The position numbers and the translations under genes are program-made. From Betaproteobacteria bacterium (GTDB taxonomy: Bacteria > Pseudomonadota > Gammaproteobacteria > Burkholderiales > Usitatibacteraceae): a stretch of DNA of 64,000 nt. The stretch covers positions 620,001 to 684,000 of the forward strand of contig JADJSD010000001.1 of assembly GCA_016711875.1 (NCBI GenBank), in the 5' to 3' direction. Of this stretch, positions 19,510 through 29,171 are shown one piece after another. Positions within the stretch are counted from its first letter, which is position 1, and the number at the start of each line of letters is the position of its first letter. Below the pieces are notes generated by a model. That model made no database searches, was not told the DNA's origin, and saw only the letters and a list, made by a program, of their open reading frames with translations.

Positions 19510-21602
19510 TCAGGGCAGGAAGCGCGACCGGTACTCGGCGGAAGCGATGAAGCCGTCGATGAGGGCGATCCCGGAATGCCCGCATCCCGGTAGCCCACCC
19601 AGAAGTTGAAGCCGCCCAGGTCGGGCTCGCGGCGCAGCATGCCGATGTACATCATCGTCACGTAGACCTCGCTGCCGATGACGCCGCGGTATTCCGCCGA
19701 TTCCGAGAAGCCCAGCATCACCTGGCCGCGGTTCATCGCGCCGGAGTCGAGCTGGCCGGTCCAGAACGCGAGGCCCGACGGGTCCGGCCCGCGCCCCAGC
19801 ACGTTGTTGTAGACGAGCGTGACGAAGGCCGCGTTCGTGAGGGCGCCGTAGCGGCTCGTGAATTCCGGCGAGGTCGCGAAGGCCTGCGACACGCTCTCGA
19901 GCGGCGTGCCGGCCTTGTACTGGTTGATCCAGAAGGTGAGCCCGCCGTAGTCCGGGATGCGCAGGAAGTACGCGAAGTAGAGCCGCGCCACCGGCGAGAT
20001 CACGCCCTGGAATTCCGCGGAGTTGAAGAAGCCCTCGATCATCTGCTGGCGCGTGAAGGCGGCGGTGGTGAGCGAGGTCGTCCAGAAGTTGAGTCCGTCC
20101 GCGTCGGCCTCGCGGGAGAGGAAGTCGCGGTACTGCTGCGCCGAGAAGAGCAGCGCGTTGGTGAAGATGTCGTTGTCCTTCGCGCCGTTCGTGCGGCCGC
20201 TGCCGGACTCGAGGCAGTCGGGGATGCCGTCGCGGTCCGTGTCCGTCGCGAGGTTCGTGCAGTTGGCGATGCCCGAGGTGCGGAAAGCGGCCACGGGCTG
20301 GCGCACGCAGTTGATCGCCCGCACGGTGTCCTGCGCGCCGTCCACCCCGCACGGCGCCGCGACGGCGCCAGACTGCGTGCCCTGGCAGGTGAGACTGGGG
20401 CTCGCGAACTTGGCGACCGTCGGCCGGTGGTAGGCCATGATCGTGCCGAAGCCCGTGCCGGTGTTGTTGAAGCCGGACTGGCCGCACGTCGCCGCCGCGC
20501 CGGTGCCGCAGATGTAGTGGCCGTAGGAATACGCGGTGTTGGCGCCCCCGCCGGCGTTGGGCCGGTCGTGCGCCTGGCCGAGGTTGTGGCCGAGTTCGTG
20601 CGCGGGCAGCGTCGCGCCCGGGAAGGTCCAGTCGCCGTTCACGGAGTACATGAAGTTCGCGTCGCCCGCGTCCATGCCGCCGATGCCGTCGCCGTTGATC
20701 CAGGCGACGCCCGAGATCGAGTTGCCGCCTGCGTTCTTGGGCCCGCGGAACATCGCCACCATGTCCGCGCCGTAGAAGCTGCGGATCGCCGCGACGTTCG
20801 CGAAGGTGCCGGTGCCGTTGGTGATGGCGCTGAGCGCGGTCGAGTCGCTGTCACCGGCGAGGTTGGCCGCCTGGTAGGTCGCCTGCAGCGTCGCCACGCG
20901 CCGGTAGGTGATCGCGACGTTGCTCGCCGCGAAGTACGCGTTCATGTTGGCGAAGAGGTTGTTGAGCCGCGTGTCGGCCCCGGCGAGCCCGCCGTGGGTG
21001 CTCACGAAATCCGGCGTGATGACCGCCATGACGTCGATCGTCGCCTGCGGCGCGGGCATCGAGGTGATGGGACCGCAGGTGGCCTTCGCGCCGAAGCGCG
21101 GTTCCGTCCGCGGCGGGACGAGGCCGTCGTTCTCCCGTTGCGGGAGCGGCAGAAGCTCCTGCGCCCGCGTCTTGTCGAAGAGCCAGTCGTGCCCGGCTTG
21201 CGAGGGCACCACGCCCCAGGCGCCGTCGGCCGTCTCGATGTCGGCCCAGGAACCCGTCGTGCCGATCGTCCCGGTCGCGCGCAGGTCCTCGCGGCGGCGG
21301 TCGACGACACGGCCGGACCAGCTCAGGTCGCCGTTGTCGTGGGTCTCGAGGCGATCCAGGAGGATTTCCACCCGCTGGCCATTGGGCAGCGCGGCCTCGA
21401 GGATGTTGCCGACGCCCGTTCCCTCGACCGCCTCGCGATCGACCTGGACCGGCAGCGCCGAGATCATCATCGCCGGCGCCTTGCCGGACTTGGCGGCGAT
21501 GACGGGCTTGAAGAGGGGTGCGGCGGTCGCGGTCACCGACGCGCAGGCCGCGGCGGCGACCAGCGCGGCCAGTCCGCGGCGGGTGTAGGACGGGGAAGCC
21601 AT
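19510..21602 (-). CDS. Secreted reprolysin-like zinc metalloprotease with TSP3-DUF4214 (RFLP) tail (frameshifted near the C-terminus)
   Basis: Start ATG 21602 with GAGGA at 21611-21615; signal peptide about 1-27. The zinc motif HELGHNLGQAHD starts at residue 335, followed by GTIMAYHRP as the Met-turn. From about residue 452 a thrombospondin-3-like motif (DTDRDGIPDCLES...KDNDIF) precedes four DUF4214 repeats (FLSREADADGLNFW, YFLRIPDYGGLTFW, NVLGRGPDPSGLAFW, GMLRREPDLGGFNFW). Near 19575-19578 one base is missing: ggcattccggg should read ggcaattccggg to give DAGNSGIALIDGF, matching DAGNTGRALLNGF in the neighbour at 13893-19406. With that base the protein ends SRFLP at 19510, about 697 residues. 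Without it the frame runs on into the downstream gene. Confidence 0.85.
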
Positions 21603-21687
21603 GGCAATGCTCCTCGGCAAGGGTTCGGCCCGTCCGGTCCCGGGCGGGTCCGGACGGCTCCGAGCCAGTATAGCGAGGCCGCCGTGA

Positions 21688-23052
21688 CTAGCCCATGAAT
21701 CCCAGGTTCGGCGTCGCGAAGCGGGAGAGTTTCGGAAAGATCGTGGCCACGTCCGTCGGAGTGACCCCGAACCAGTTCGCCATCGTGGCCGCGTACTGGT
21801 CGACGGAGGTGGTCGGGATCCAGCGCCCGTCGCTCGTGTCGTCCGGGCCGCCCGCGACGATGGTCGGGTAGGTGCCGTACATCTTCGCACCCTGCACGGC
21901 CCCGCCCATCACGAACTGGTGGCTGCCCCAGGCGTGGTCGGTGCCCTTGCCGTTCGACACGAAGGTGCGGTTGAAGTCCGACGCCGTGAAGAGCGTCACC
22001 TGGTGGGGGATGCCCATCTCCACCGTCGCGTCCCAGAAGGCTCGCGAGGCGGCGCTGATCTCGCCCAGGAGCTCGTTCTGCCGCGTGAGCTGGTCGGCGC
22101 CGTGCGTGTCGAAGCCGCCGATGGAACAGAAGAACACCTGGCGCGTCATGCCGAGCACGTTGCGCGCCGCGATGAGGCGGGCGACCATTTTCAGCTGGTT
22201 CGCCAGGTCGTTGTTGGCCGGGAACACCGTGTTGATCGTGGCCCCCGAGAGCGCCGCCTGCAACGCGACGGAGTTGTTGACGGCGCGGCCGACCGTGTTG
22301 GCCCACGTCTGCTCGAAGGCGTTGGCGTAGGGCCGGCCCATCACCTCGCGGAAGGCCACCGAGACCGGGTCGGTCGCCGTGTCGCCCTTGTACATGCCGA
22401 TCCCGAACCCCGCCGTCGACGAGACCTTGTAGGACGAGATCGACTGGCCCGTCTGGAACAGGTTGTTGCCGTTCACCGAGATGCAGGTGGAGGTCTGGTT
22501 GGCGCCGTTGGTGTCCTTCACGATGTCCGCGATGCGCCCGCCCCAGCCGGTGCGCGTCGCGTCGTCGGAGATCGAGCTCTGCCACTGCGCCTGCTGGTCG
22601 CTGTGCGAGAAGAGGTTGTTGGGCAGCGGAACGCTGCGGTTGCGGTACGCCGCCTGCGAGGTCGGCGCGAGCAGGGGCCCCACGTTCGCGACGACGGCCG
22701 CGTTGCCGGCGTTCACCAGCGCCGCGAGCTGCGGCATCGCCGGATGCAGCCCGAAGGTGCGGCCCGGCGTGTTGGTGAGCGTGAGCGGCTGCAGCGCCGC
22801 CTGCTGGAGCCTCACCGCGCCGCGGGCCGCGTTGTACTGCGCCCATTCGCCGGCGGAGGTGGGGATCACCATGTTGTTCGAATCGTTGCCGCCGAACATG
22901 AAGATGCAAACGAGCGCCTTGTAGTCGGCGCCCGCCTTCGCGACGGGACCCGCGGCCGCCGCGATGCGCTGGAGGTCGGTGAGCGCGCCCAATCCGGCGA
23001 CGCCGAAACCGGCGGCGGCCAGCTGCTTGAGGAATTGCCTGCGATCGGTCAT
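21688..23052 (-). CDS. DUF1501 family protein
   Basis: 454 residues from ATG 23052. The N-terminus MTDRRQFLKQLAAAGFGVAG is a twin-arginine (Tat) type signal (RRQFLK followed by a hydrophobic stretch). The body has DUF1501 hallmarks: KALVCIFMFGGNDSNNMV near the start, and FDTHGADQ and DHAWGSHQFVMGG further on. These resemble the metal-binding core of the alkaline phosphatase/sulfatase superfamily. The exact substrate is unknown. DUF1501 genes are commonly paired with DUF1800 genes, as here: the DUF1800 stop lies 9 bases upstream of this start, so they form one operon. It carries no DUF4214 repeat. Confidence 0.92.
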   Translation of the reverse strand: MTDRRQFLKQLAAAGFGVAGLGALTDLQRIAAAAGPVAKAGADYKALVCIFMFGGNDSNNMVIPTSAGEWAQYNAARGAVRLQQAALQPLTLTNTPGRTFGLHPAMPQLAALVNAGNAAVVANVGPLLAPTSQAAYRNRSVPLPNNLFSHSDQQAQWQSSISDDATRTGWGGRIADIVKDTNGANQTSTCISVNGNNLFQTGQSISSYKVSSTAGFGIGMYKGDTATDPVSVAFREVMGRPYANAFEQTWANTVGRAVNNSVALQAALSGATINTVFPANNDLANQLKMVARLIAARNVLGMTRQVFFCSIGGFDTHGADQLTRQNELLGEISAASRAFWDATVEMGIPHQVTLFTASDFNRTFVSNGKGTDHAWGSHQFVMGGAVQGAKMYGTYPTIVAGGPDDTSDGRWIPTTSVDQYAATMANWFGVTPTDVATIFPKLSRFATPNLGFMG

Positions 23053-23061
23053 GGCCGGCTC

Positions 23062-25452
23062 CTACTTCTGGATGACGTAGTCGGGCGAGGTGGCGGCGAT
23101 CATCAGCGCGGCCTCGACCCGGTTGCGGGTGTTCGTGGTCGGCATCGCGCCGACCGCCTTCTCGATGGATGCCTTGAGCTGCGGCGACATCGAGCCCGCC
23201 ATGAGGAGCATGTTGATGTGGTCCGCGAGCTTCGGCGGATCCAGCGCAAGCGCCTGGAGCGTGGTGTAGGTCATGTTGAGCCGGGTCTCGCCCGAGCCCC
23301 AGTAGCCGCGGTCGACGAGGCCCGAGAAGAAGTTGAGGGCGCCGATGACGCTCGTCTCCGTGGTGATCTGGAACTCCGGCGCGACGAGCCCCATCGCTCC
23401 CACCGGGCCGGTGGGACGGAAGTTCGGCGAGAAGAAGTTGAAGACGCTCGGGGCCATGAGCGGGCTCTGGCCGAGGCCGGTGTCGGGGCTGTCCATCTCG
23501 TGGATCTCGTTGCGCCCGCTCGTCGAAGCGGCGCCGAAGGCCCGCAGCATGCCGGCGAAGCGGATGACCGGTTCCTTCAGCTTGCCGAAGCCCGCGCCGG
23601 CGCTCACCGAAAGGTCGCGCGCCTCGGTGTCGAGCAGGATCGTCCGCACCACGGCGGCGAGGTCGCCGCGCGCGCCGGCGCCGTTGTTGCCGAAGGTGGT
23701 CGCGCAGCGCTGCACCTGGCCCCGGCTCGGGTTCGAGGTGATGAGCCGCTGGATGAGCTGGCGGCAGATGAACGGGCCCACGTTCGGGTGGTAGAAGATG
23801 TTGTCGAGGGCGTCCTTCAGGTCCCGCTCGGGCGTCTGGAAGGGCGGCAGCACCGTGCCGGAGAGCAGCAGCTTGTCCGCCGTCGAATGCTGGCTCGGCC
23901 AGGCGACCATCGGCGCGGTCCAGTTCTCCTTGGCGCTCTGGAAGGTCTTCGGGTCCGCGGTGTTCGCGCCGGCGAAGCTCCAGCCGGTGAAGGCCTTGGC
24001 GAAACCGAGCACGACGTCCTCGTCATAGCTGGGCACGGCCTTGCCGTTCGCGTCGAGGACGGGCGTGCCGTCGATGTTGAGCTGGGCGAGCCCCACGGAG
24101 AAGAGCTGCAGCACCTCCCGCGCGTAGTTCTCGTTCGGGCGCCTTCCGGTGGCGGCGTCCTCCTTCTGGCTCTTGAGCATGTCCAGGTAGTACCCCATCG
24201 CCGGGTGGAGCGTGACTTGCTCGAGCAGCGTGCGGTAGTTGCCGAAGGCATTGCGGTTGAGCATGTCGTAGTAGGAGGACATGGCCCACGGCGAGAGGTC
24301 CGGCGCGATGTTCGAGATCACGAAGATCTGCGAGAGCGCGAAGGCCGTGCGCGCGCGCAGCTGGTCCTGGCCGAAGAGCCACTGCTGCCAGATGGCCTCG
24401 TAGCTGTCCGAATCGAAGGCGTAGCCCGTGTTGTGGCGCACCATCGCCGTGTTCACGTAGTCGACGTGCGGGGCCGCGGGGCGGGCCATCTGCTCGTCGA
24501 TCCAGGCCGGGTAGCCCTTCTTGCGCACGTCGACGATTTCGGAGAGGCTGCGGATCCCGAAGGTCGACTGCGTGAGGAACCGGGCCGCGTCGACGAACTG
24601 CGAGGTCGCCGGCATCGAATACGTGTGCATGAACCGGTCGCGGTATTCGATGGAGTTGAAGAACGAGGAGATGAGCGCCCGCTCGTCCGCGGCGCCGCTC
24701 GCGATGCGATTGACCCAGTAGGAGAAGCCCGATGAATCCGGCGTGCGCCGCATCATCGTCGTGTAGAGCGCGCTCACCATGACGGAGGGCGTGGAACTCA
24801 CGCCGAACTCCGCGGACTGGGAGAAGCCGGCCATCACGTTGCCGCGCGTGCGCCGGCCGGCGTCCAGCTCGCTGACCCAGTACGCGTAGCCGCTCGGATC
24901 GGGCTGGCGGCCGAGCACGTTGCGGTAGACGAGCTGCACGAATTCCGCGTTCGTCTTCGGCCCGTAGGTCGCCATGAACTCGGGGCTCTGCGCGAACGCC
25001 TCGGAGATGTCCTCGAGCTTCGTGCCCACCTGGTTCTGGTACATCCAGAAGAGCAGGCCGTCGTAGTCCGGCGCCCGGCGGAAGTACGCCAGGTACAGGC
25101 GCGAGACCGGGGCGATGGCGTTGCGGAACTCGTTGGAGACCAGGAACGTGTAGATGAGCTGCTCGCGGGGCACCGTCCCGGCGCTGACGCCGCCCGTCCA
25201 GTACATCACGCCGACCGCGTCGCCCTCACGCTGGAAGAAATCGCGGTACTGCTGGCGGACGAAGTAATAGGGGCTGCCGAAGACGTCGTTGTCCTTGATC
25301 GCGGGATCGAGGCCTTCCTGCGACTCGATGATGTCGGGGACGCCGTCACCGTCGGTATCGACGGTTGCGGCCGTCGCGGGCATCGAGGCGGAAATCGCCC
25401 ACGCAAGGACTAACGCAGCCGGCAAGGACCGGCGCTTGTGGTCATGACGCAT
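23062..25452 (-). CDS. DUF1800 family protein with an N-terminal TSP3-DUF4214 module
   Basis: 796 residues from ATG 25452, with a strong gggaggaag ribosome site. Signal peptide about 1-28. A calcium-type motif (DTDGDGVPDIIES...KDNDVF, about residues 32-60) and four DUF4214 repeats (FFQREGDAVGVMYW, YFRRAPDYDGLLFW, NVLGRQPDPSGYAYW, TMMRRTPDSSGFSYW) occupy residues 60-275. The DUF1800 domain follows to the end: AARFLTQSTFGIRS, RARTAFALSQIFVIS, NENYAREVLQLFSVGLAQL and a C-terminal MIAATSPDYVIQK. The module order is reversed compared with the other DUF4214 proteins here, where the repeats are C-terminal. It is the first gene of the DUF1800-DUF1501 operon. Function is unknown beyond an exported surface or periplasmic role. 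Confidence 0.9.
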   Translation of the reverse strand: MRHDHKRRSLPAALVLAWAISASMPATAATVDTDGDGVPDIIESQEGLDPAIKDNDVFGSPYYFVRQQYRDFFQREGDAVGVMYWTGGVSAGTVPREQLIYTFLVSNEFRNAIAPVSRLYLAYFRRAPDYDGLLFWMYQNQVGTKLEDISEAFAQSPEFMATYGPKTNAEFVQLVYRNVLGRQPDPSGYAYWVSELDAGRRTRGNVMAGFSQSAEFGVSSTPSVMVSALYTTMMRRTPDSSGFSYWVNRIASGAADERALISSFFNSIEYRDRFMHTYSMPATSQFVDAARFLTQSTFGIRSLSEIVDVRKKGYPAWIDEQMARPAAPHVDYVNTAMVRHNTGYAFDSDSYEAIWQQWLFGQDQLRARTAFALSQIFVISNIAPDLSPWAMSSYYDMLNRNAFGNYRTLLEQVTLHPAMGYYLDMLKSQKEDAATGRRPNENYAREVLQLFSVGLAQLNIDGTPVLDANGKAVPSYDEDVVLGFAKAFTGWSFAGANTADPKTFQSAKENWTAPMVAWPSQHSTADKLLLSGTVLPPFQTPERDLKDALDNIFYHPNVGPFICRQLIQRLITSNPSRGQVQRCATTFGNNGAGARGDLAAVVRTILLDTEARDLSVSAGAGFGKLKEPVIRFAGMLRAFGAASTSGRNEIHEMDSPDTGLGQSPLMAPSVFNFFSPNFRPTGPVGAMGLVAPEFQITTETSVIGALNFFSGLVDRGYWGSGETRLNMTYTTLQALALDPPKLADHINMLLMAGSMSPQLKASIEKAVGAMPTTNTRNRVEAALMIAATSPDYVIQK

Positions 25453-25724
25453 GACTTCCTCCCTGGAATGTCTGCTTGCGTTGCAAATGCAGCAATCATG
25501 CCAGATTGCAAGCTCTTGATTTCATTCCCCTCGAGCGCGCCCCGGGCACACCGAACGTCGCCGCGAAGCGACAAGGCATCCCGGGCGCACGAATTCGGCC
25601 GGCGGGTCCTTCGGGCCTTTGGCCGGTTTCGCGCACCCACCTCGTTCGACTTGTGAGAGGCCCTGCGCCGCGAGCGGCTCGAGGCCGCGCTCGGCACCCG
25701 ATGAATCCCAGGAGAAGACATCCC
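25453..25724. promoter_or_regulatory. Divergent control region
   Basis: Divergent spacer of 272 bases. The part at 25470-25530 is unusually AT-rich for this window and has an interrupted inverted repeat (gcttgc at 25474-25479 against gcaagc at 25508-25513) with several TTGCAA/TTGCTG boxes. Promoters for both flanking genes probably sit here. No single -35/-10 pair is convincing. Confidence 0.35.
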
Positions 25725-27404
25725 ATGAACCGATTCGCCCGGGCCGCCGCCCTCGCCTGCCTGCCCCTCGTCAGTCATGCGGCCGACATCGTGCTCACCC
25801 CGCCCGCGGGCGGCGGCGTCGCCATCACGAACGCGGCCGGCGGCACGACGCGCCTTCGCGTGGCGGACGACGGCCTCGTGACGCTGCCGAGCCTCACCGC
25901 GCTGCCGGTGGCGGGCACGGGCCTGTGCATCGACGCGGCGACGGGACGCATCGGCACGTGCACCCTCGCGGGCGGAACCGGGACGGTCACCAGCCTCGTC
26001 GCGGGCACGGGCCTCACGGGCGGCACCATCACGTCGAGCGGCACGATCGCGGCGGACACCACGTTCCTGCAGCGGCGGGTGAGCGCGTCGTGCGCGGCCG
26101 GCTCCAGCATCCGCGCCATCGCGGGGGACGGCACCGTCACCTGCCAGGCCGACAACGTGGGCACGGGAACCGTGAACGGCGTGACGGCGACCGCGCCCCT
26201 CGTCTCGACCGGCGGCGCCACGCCGAACCTGAGCCTCGCCGGCGGCGCGGACGGGCAGGTGCTCGCGTGGTCCGGCATCGCGGCGGGCTGGACGGCCAAT
26301 CCCGCAGTGAACCGGCTGCTGATTTCGGGAGCCGTCTTCCTGGACGGGTTCGTACCGAACCTGCCCGGTGGCACCCCCGAGATCGGGCGCTTCTTCAAGG
26401 AAGGCGTGCTGTTCATGCACGGCGGCGGAACCGGGAATACGGCGCTCGGGCGGCAGGCGCTCAATCCCGTCGGGCAACTGGACGGCCCGGGCGCGGAGAA
26501 CACGGCAATCGGCGCGGGGGCCCTGGGAGTCAACCGCCAGTCTTCGCGGAACACGGCCGTGGGCTTCGAAGCGATGGGAGGGCTCAATTTCGACAACTTC
26601 GGGGCGCCCTACGACAGCGAGAACACGGCGGTGGGCTACCGCGCGCTCTTCAGCGTGGCCCCCGTCACCTTCGCGAACGGCCGGTACAACACCGCGCTCG
26701 GCGGCTTCGCCCTGTCCAGCATCGGCAGCGGCAGCAGCAACGTCGCGGTGGGCCATTCGGCGCTGACGGCGCTTGGCGGCCCGAGCGGGGCCAATACGGC
26801 CGTGGGCACCGGGGCCCTCTTCCAGCTCGGCAGCGGCAACGACAACATCGCGATCGGGCCCTTCGCGGGGCAGTTGCTCACGAGCGGCAGCAGCAACATC
26901 TACGTCGGCAACGTGGGCGTCGCCACCGAGAGCGCGACGACGCGCATCGGGCACATCGGCACCACCCGCACGTTCCTGGGCGGCATCCGCGGCGTCACGA
27001 CCGGCGCCAACGACGCCATCGCCGTCATGGTCGACAGCCAGGGACAACTCGGCACCGTGAGTTCCTCGCGCCGCTTCAAGGACGACATCGCGGACATGGG
27101 CGAGGCGAGCGGGGGCCTGCACGACCTGCGCCCGGTGACCTTCACCTACAAGGCCGACGCCGACCCGGCGGGCAAGCGCGTGCAGTACGGGCTCATCGCC
27201 GAGGAGGTGGCCGAGGTCTACCCCGGCCTCGTCGCACGTGCGCCCGACGGGAAGGCGGAGACGGTGCTCTACCACTTCCTCGCGCCGATGCTCGTGAACG
27301 AGTTCCAGAAGCAGCAGCGCACGATCGACGCGCAGCGGGCGGAGCTCGACGCCATCCGCGCCGAACTGGCCGACCTGAGGCGCTCGCTCGCCCCCGCCCG
27401 CTGA
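25725..27404 (+). CDS. Secreted head-repeat protein with S74 intramolecular chaperone domain
   Basis: 559 residues from ATG 25725 with GGAGAAG at 25711-25717; an ATG at 25701 is a possible longer start. Signal peptide about 1-19. The centre (about 220-430) is a chain of NTAxG-type head repeats (GNTALGRQAL, ENTAIGAGALG, RNTAVGFEAMG, YNTALGGFALSS, SNVAVGHSAL) like those in trimeric adhesin heads and phage fibres. The C-terminus is a peptidase S74 chaperone. In SSSRRFKDDI the Ser447/Lys452 spacing matches the self-cleaving Ser-Lys dyad of endosialidase-type chaperones, and YGLIAEEVAEVYP fits the family. A coiled coil closes the protein. There is no beta-barrel anchor. It probably forms a trimeric fibre that sheds its chaperone. 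The next gene starts 13 bases downstream. Confidence 0.87.
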   Translation: MNRFARAAALACLPLVSHAADIVLTPPAGGGVAITNAAGGTTRLRVADDGLVTLPSLTALPVAGTGLCIDAATGRIGTCTLAGGTGTVTSLVAGTGLTGGTITSSGTIAADTTFLQRRVSASCAAGSSIRAIAGDGTVTCQADNVGTGTVNGVTATAPLVSTGGATPNLSLAGGADGQVLAWSGIAAGWTANPAVNRLLISGAVFLDGFVPNLPGGTPEIGRFFKEGVLFMHGGGTGNTALGRQALNPVGQLDGPGAENTAIGAGALGVNRQSSRNTAVGFEAMGGLNFDNFGAPYDSENTAVGYRALFSVAPVTFANGRYNTALGGFALSSIGSGSSNVAVGHSALTALGGPSGANTAVGTGALFQLGSGNDNIAIGPFAGQLLTSGSSNIYVGNVGVATESATTRIGHIGTTRTFLGGIRGVTTGANDAIAVMVDSQGQLGTVSSSRRFKDDIADMGEASGGLHDLRPVTFTYKADADPAGKRVQYGLIAEEVAEVYPGLVARAPDGKAETVLYHFLAPMLVNEFQKQQRTIDAQRAELDAIRAELADLRRSLAPAR

Positions 27405-27417
27405 ACCGGAGAATTCC

Positions 27418-29030
27418 ATGAAACGCCTGCGACTGCTGAACGTCCTCACGATCGCCTTCGCCCTCGACGCTTCGGCCGCGCAGGTCACCGTACCCGCGGG
27501 CGCCTCCATCACGCTGCCCGGCGGTTCCCTGTCGCTCGCCTGCGCGAACCTGGGCTTGCAGGGCACGATGACCCTGGGCGCCTCGCAGGTGCTCACCGCC
27601 GGGAACGTCACGGTGGGCACGGGCGCCACGCTCTCCGCCGGGTCGTCGCTCCTCACCGTGGGCGGCAACTGGAGCAACGCGGGCGGCTTCTCCGCGGGCA
27701 CGGGAACGGTGGTCTTCACGGATGGATGCACGAGCGCGCCGGCCACCCTCTCGGGCGCGACGGCGTTCCGGAACCTCACCTTCACGAGCCTCACGGGGCG
27801 CACGTTCGTGATTCCCGTCGGCAGCGCGATCTCCGTCACGGGCGCGCTGTCGCTGGCCGGGACGCCCGGCAACCCCATCCAGGTCACCTCGGCCACGCCG
27901 GGCCAGGCCGCGCGCATCGCGCTCGCGCCGGGCGCCACCTACACGAGCGCCAACGCGCAACTGGCCGCGGGCGTCACGGTTTCGCCCGACGGGATCAGTC
28001 CGTCGGCCGCCTCGCTCGATTTCGGCGGGCAGTCGATGAACACGACGGCGCCGGCCCTGGCGGTGGTCCTCACCAACTCGGGCGGTGCGCCGGTGACGGT
28101 TTCGTCGGTGACGCCTTCGACCTACTTCGCCGTGACGCACAATTGTTCGACGGTGGCGGCAGGGGCTTCCTGCACGGCGAACGTCGCCTTCACGCCCACG
28201 GCGGAGGGAGCCTCAACGGCACCCTCACCGTGCAGTCGAGCGCGGGCAATGTCACGGTGCCGCTCGCGGGCACGGGCGAGCGTTCGCTCGTCACGCACTA
28301 CTACCGCTCGATCCTCAGGCGCGCGCCCGATGCCGGCGGCAAGGCCTTCTGGGAAAGCGAGAAGGTGCGGCTGCCTTCGCTCGGGGCCAACGTGAACGAG
28401 ACCTGGTACGCCATGGCGACGTTCTTCTTCTTCAGCAGCGAATACCAGTCCTTCAATCGCGACGACACGGGCTTCGTCTCCGACCTCTACAGCACGTTCT
28501 TCAATCGTCCTGCGGACGGTGGTGGCCTCACCTTCTGGACGGGACTCCTCGCGCAGGGCATGCCGAGGGAGGTGGTGCTGGTCTCCTTCATGTTCTCCAC
28601 CGAGTTCCAGACCTTCACGCAGGCGATCTTCGGGAATGTCCAAGCTCGCAAAGAAGTCGATACCGTCGTCGATTTCTACCGAGGCCTGCTCTCGCGGCTT
28701 CCCGACGACGGCGGCCTCGCCAGCTGGGTGGGCCAGTTCCGCGCGGCGCAGTGCGCGGGAGCCGGTTCGGTCTACTCCACCGTCGAGGCCATCTCCAGCA
28801 GCTTCGCGAACGGCGGGGAGTACGCCAGCCGCAACCGCACGAACGCGCAGTACGTGGGTGATCTCTACAACGCGTTCCTGAGGCGAGGCGGCGATCTCGG
28901 TGGGGTGCAGTTCTGGATCTCCCAGCTCACCGGCGGCGCCACGCGAAGCGCGATCCGCCAGCAGTTCATCGCGAGCCCGGAGTTCACCAACCGCGTGAAC
29001 GCCATCATCGCCGAGGGCTGCGTGCCCTAG
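27418..29030 (+). CDS. Secreted anchor-D/DUF4214 protein (frameshifted)
   Basis: Starts at ATG 27418 with GGAGA just upstream; signal peptide about 1-20. Residues 20-190 are a low-complexity Thr/Gly/Ala-rich beta-rich domain (TLGASQVLTAGNVTVGTGAT) with no recognised family. An anchor-D domain (about 195-283; DFGGQSMNTTAPALAVVLT) and four DUF4214 repeats follow, ending EGCVP. The frame breaks at 28206-28208, where the codons for EGS read gagggagc. The same place in the paralog at 32870 reads gaggggagt, so one G is missing. With it restored the protein has 537 residues. It is probably co-transcribed with the S74 head protein upstream, so the two may work together as a surface fibre and its attachment partner; that pairing is inference. 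Confidence 0.82.
28827..29002 (+). repeat. Near-identical 176-base tract shared with 33485-33660
   Basis: This stretch of the last DUF4214 repeats matches 33485-33660 base for base except at two positions (ttctgg/ttttgg and gcgcgatc/gcgcaatc). The 26 bases just upstream already differ at three positions. This suggests a recent gene-conversion tract. Confidence 0.8.
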
Positions 29031-29047
29031 AAGCCCGCGGAACGATC

Positions 29048-29076
29048 TCGGCGGCCGTGCAGGCGAAGGCCGCCGA
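29048..29076 (+). terminator. Candidate terminator hairpin
   Basis: Nine-base stem tcggcggcc/ggccgccga with an 11-base loop, 18 bases after the stop at 29030. There is no T-tract after it, so rho-independent function is uncertain. Confidence 0.35.
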
Positions 29077-29171
29077 AAAGGGGCCGTCGCGGCCGGTGGC
29101 AGGGTTTGCCGCCGGATTGCGTTCTCCTAGCCAGCAACCCGGCATACCGGCCGGTACTACACGGAAACCCC

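Noticed and set aside
14796..19550. A 1,584-codon plus-strand open frame opposite the giant beta-helix protein.
   Set aside because: Composition is low-complexity (Arg, Gly, Asp, His) and no domain or signal peptide is seen; the opposite strand is clearly coding.
13893..21602. A single protein of about 2,570 residues joining the protease and beta-helix genes.
   Set aside because: It exists only because of a one-base loss near 19577. The second half has its own start, ribosome site and signal peptide at 19406.
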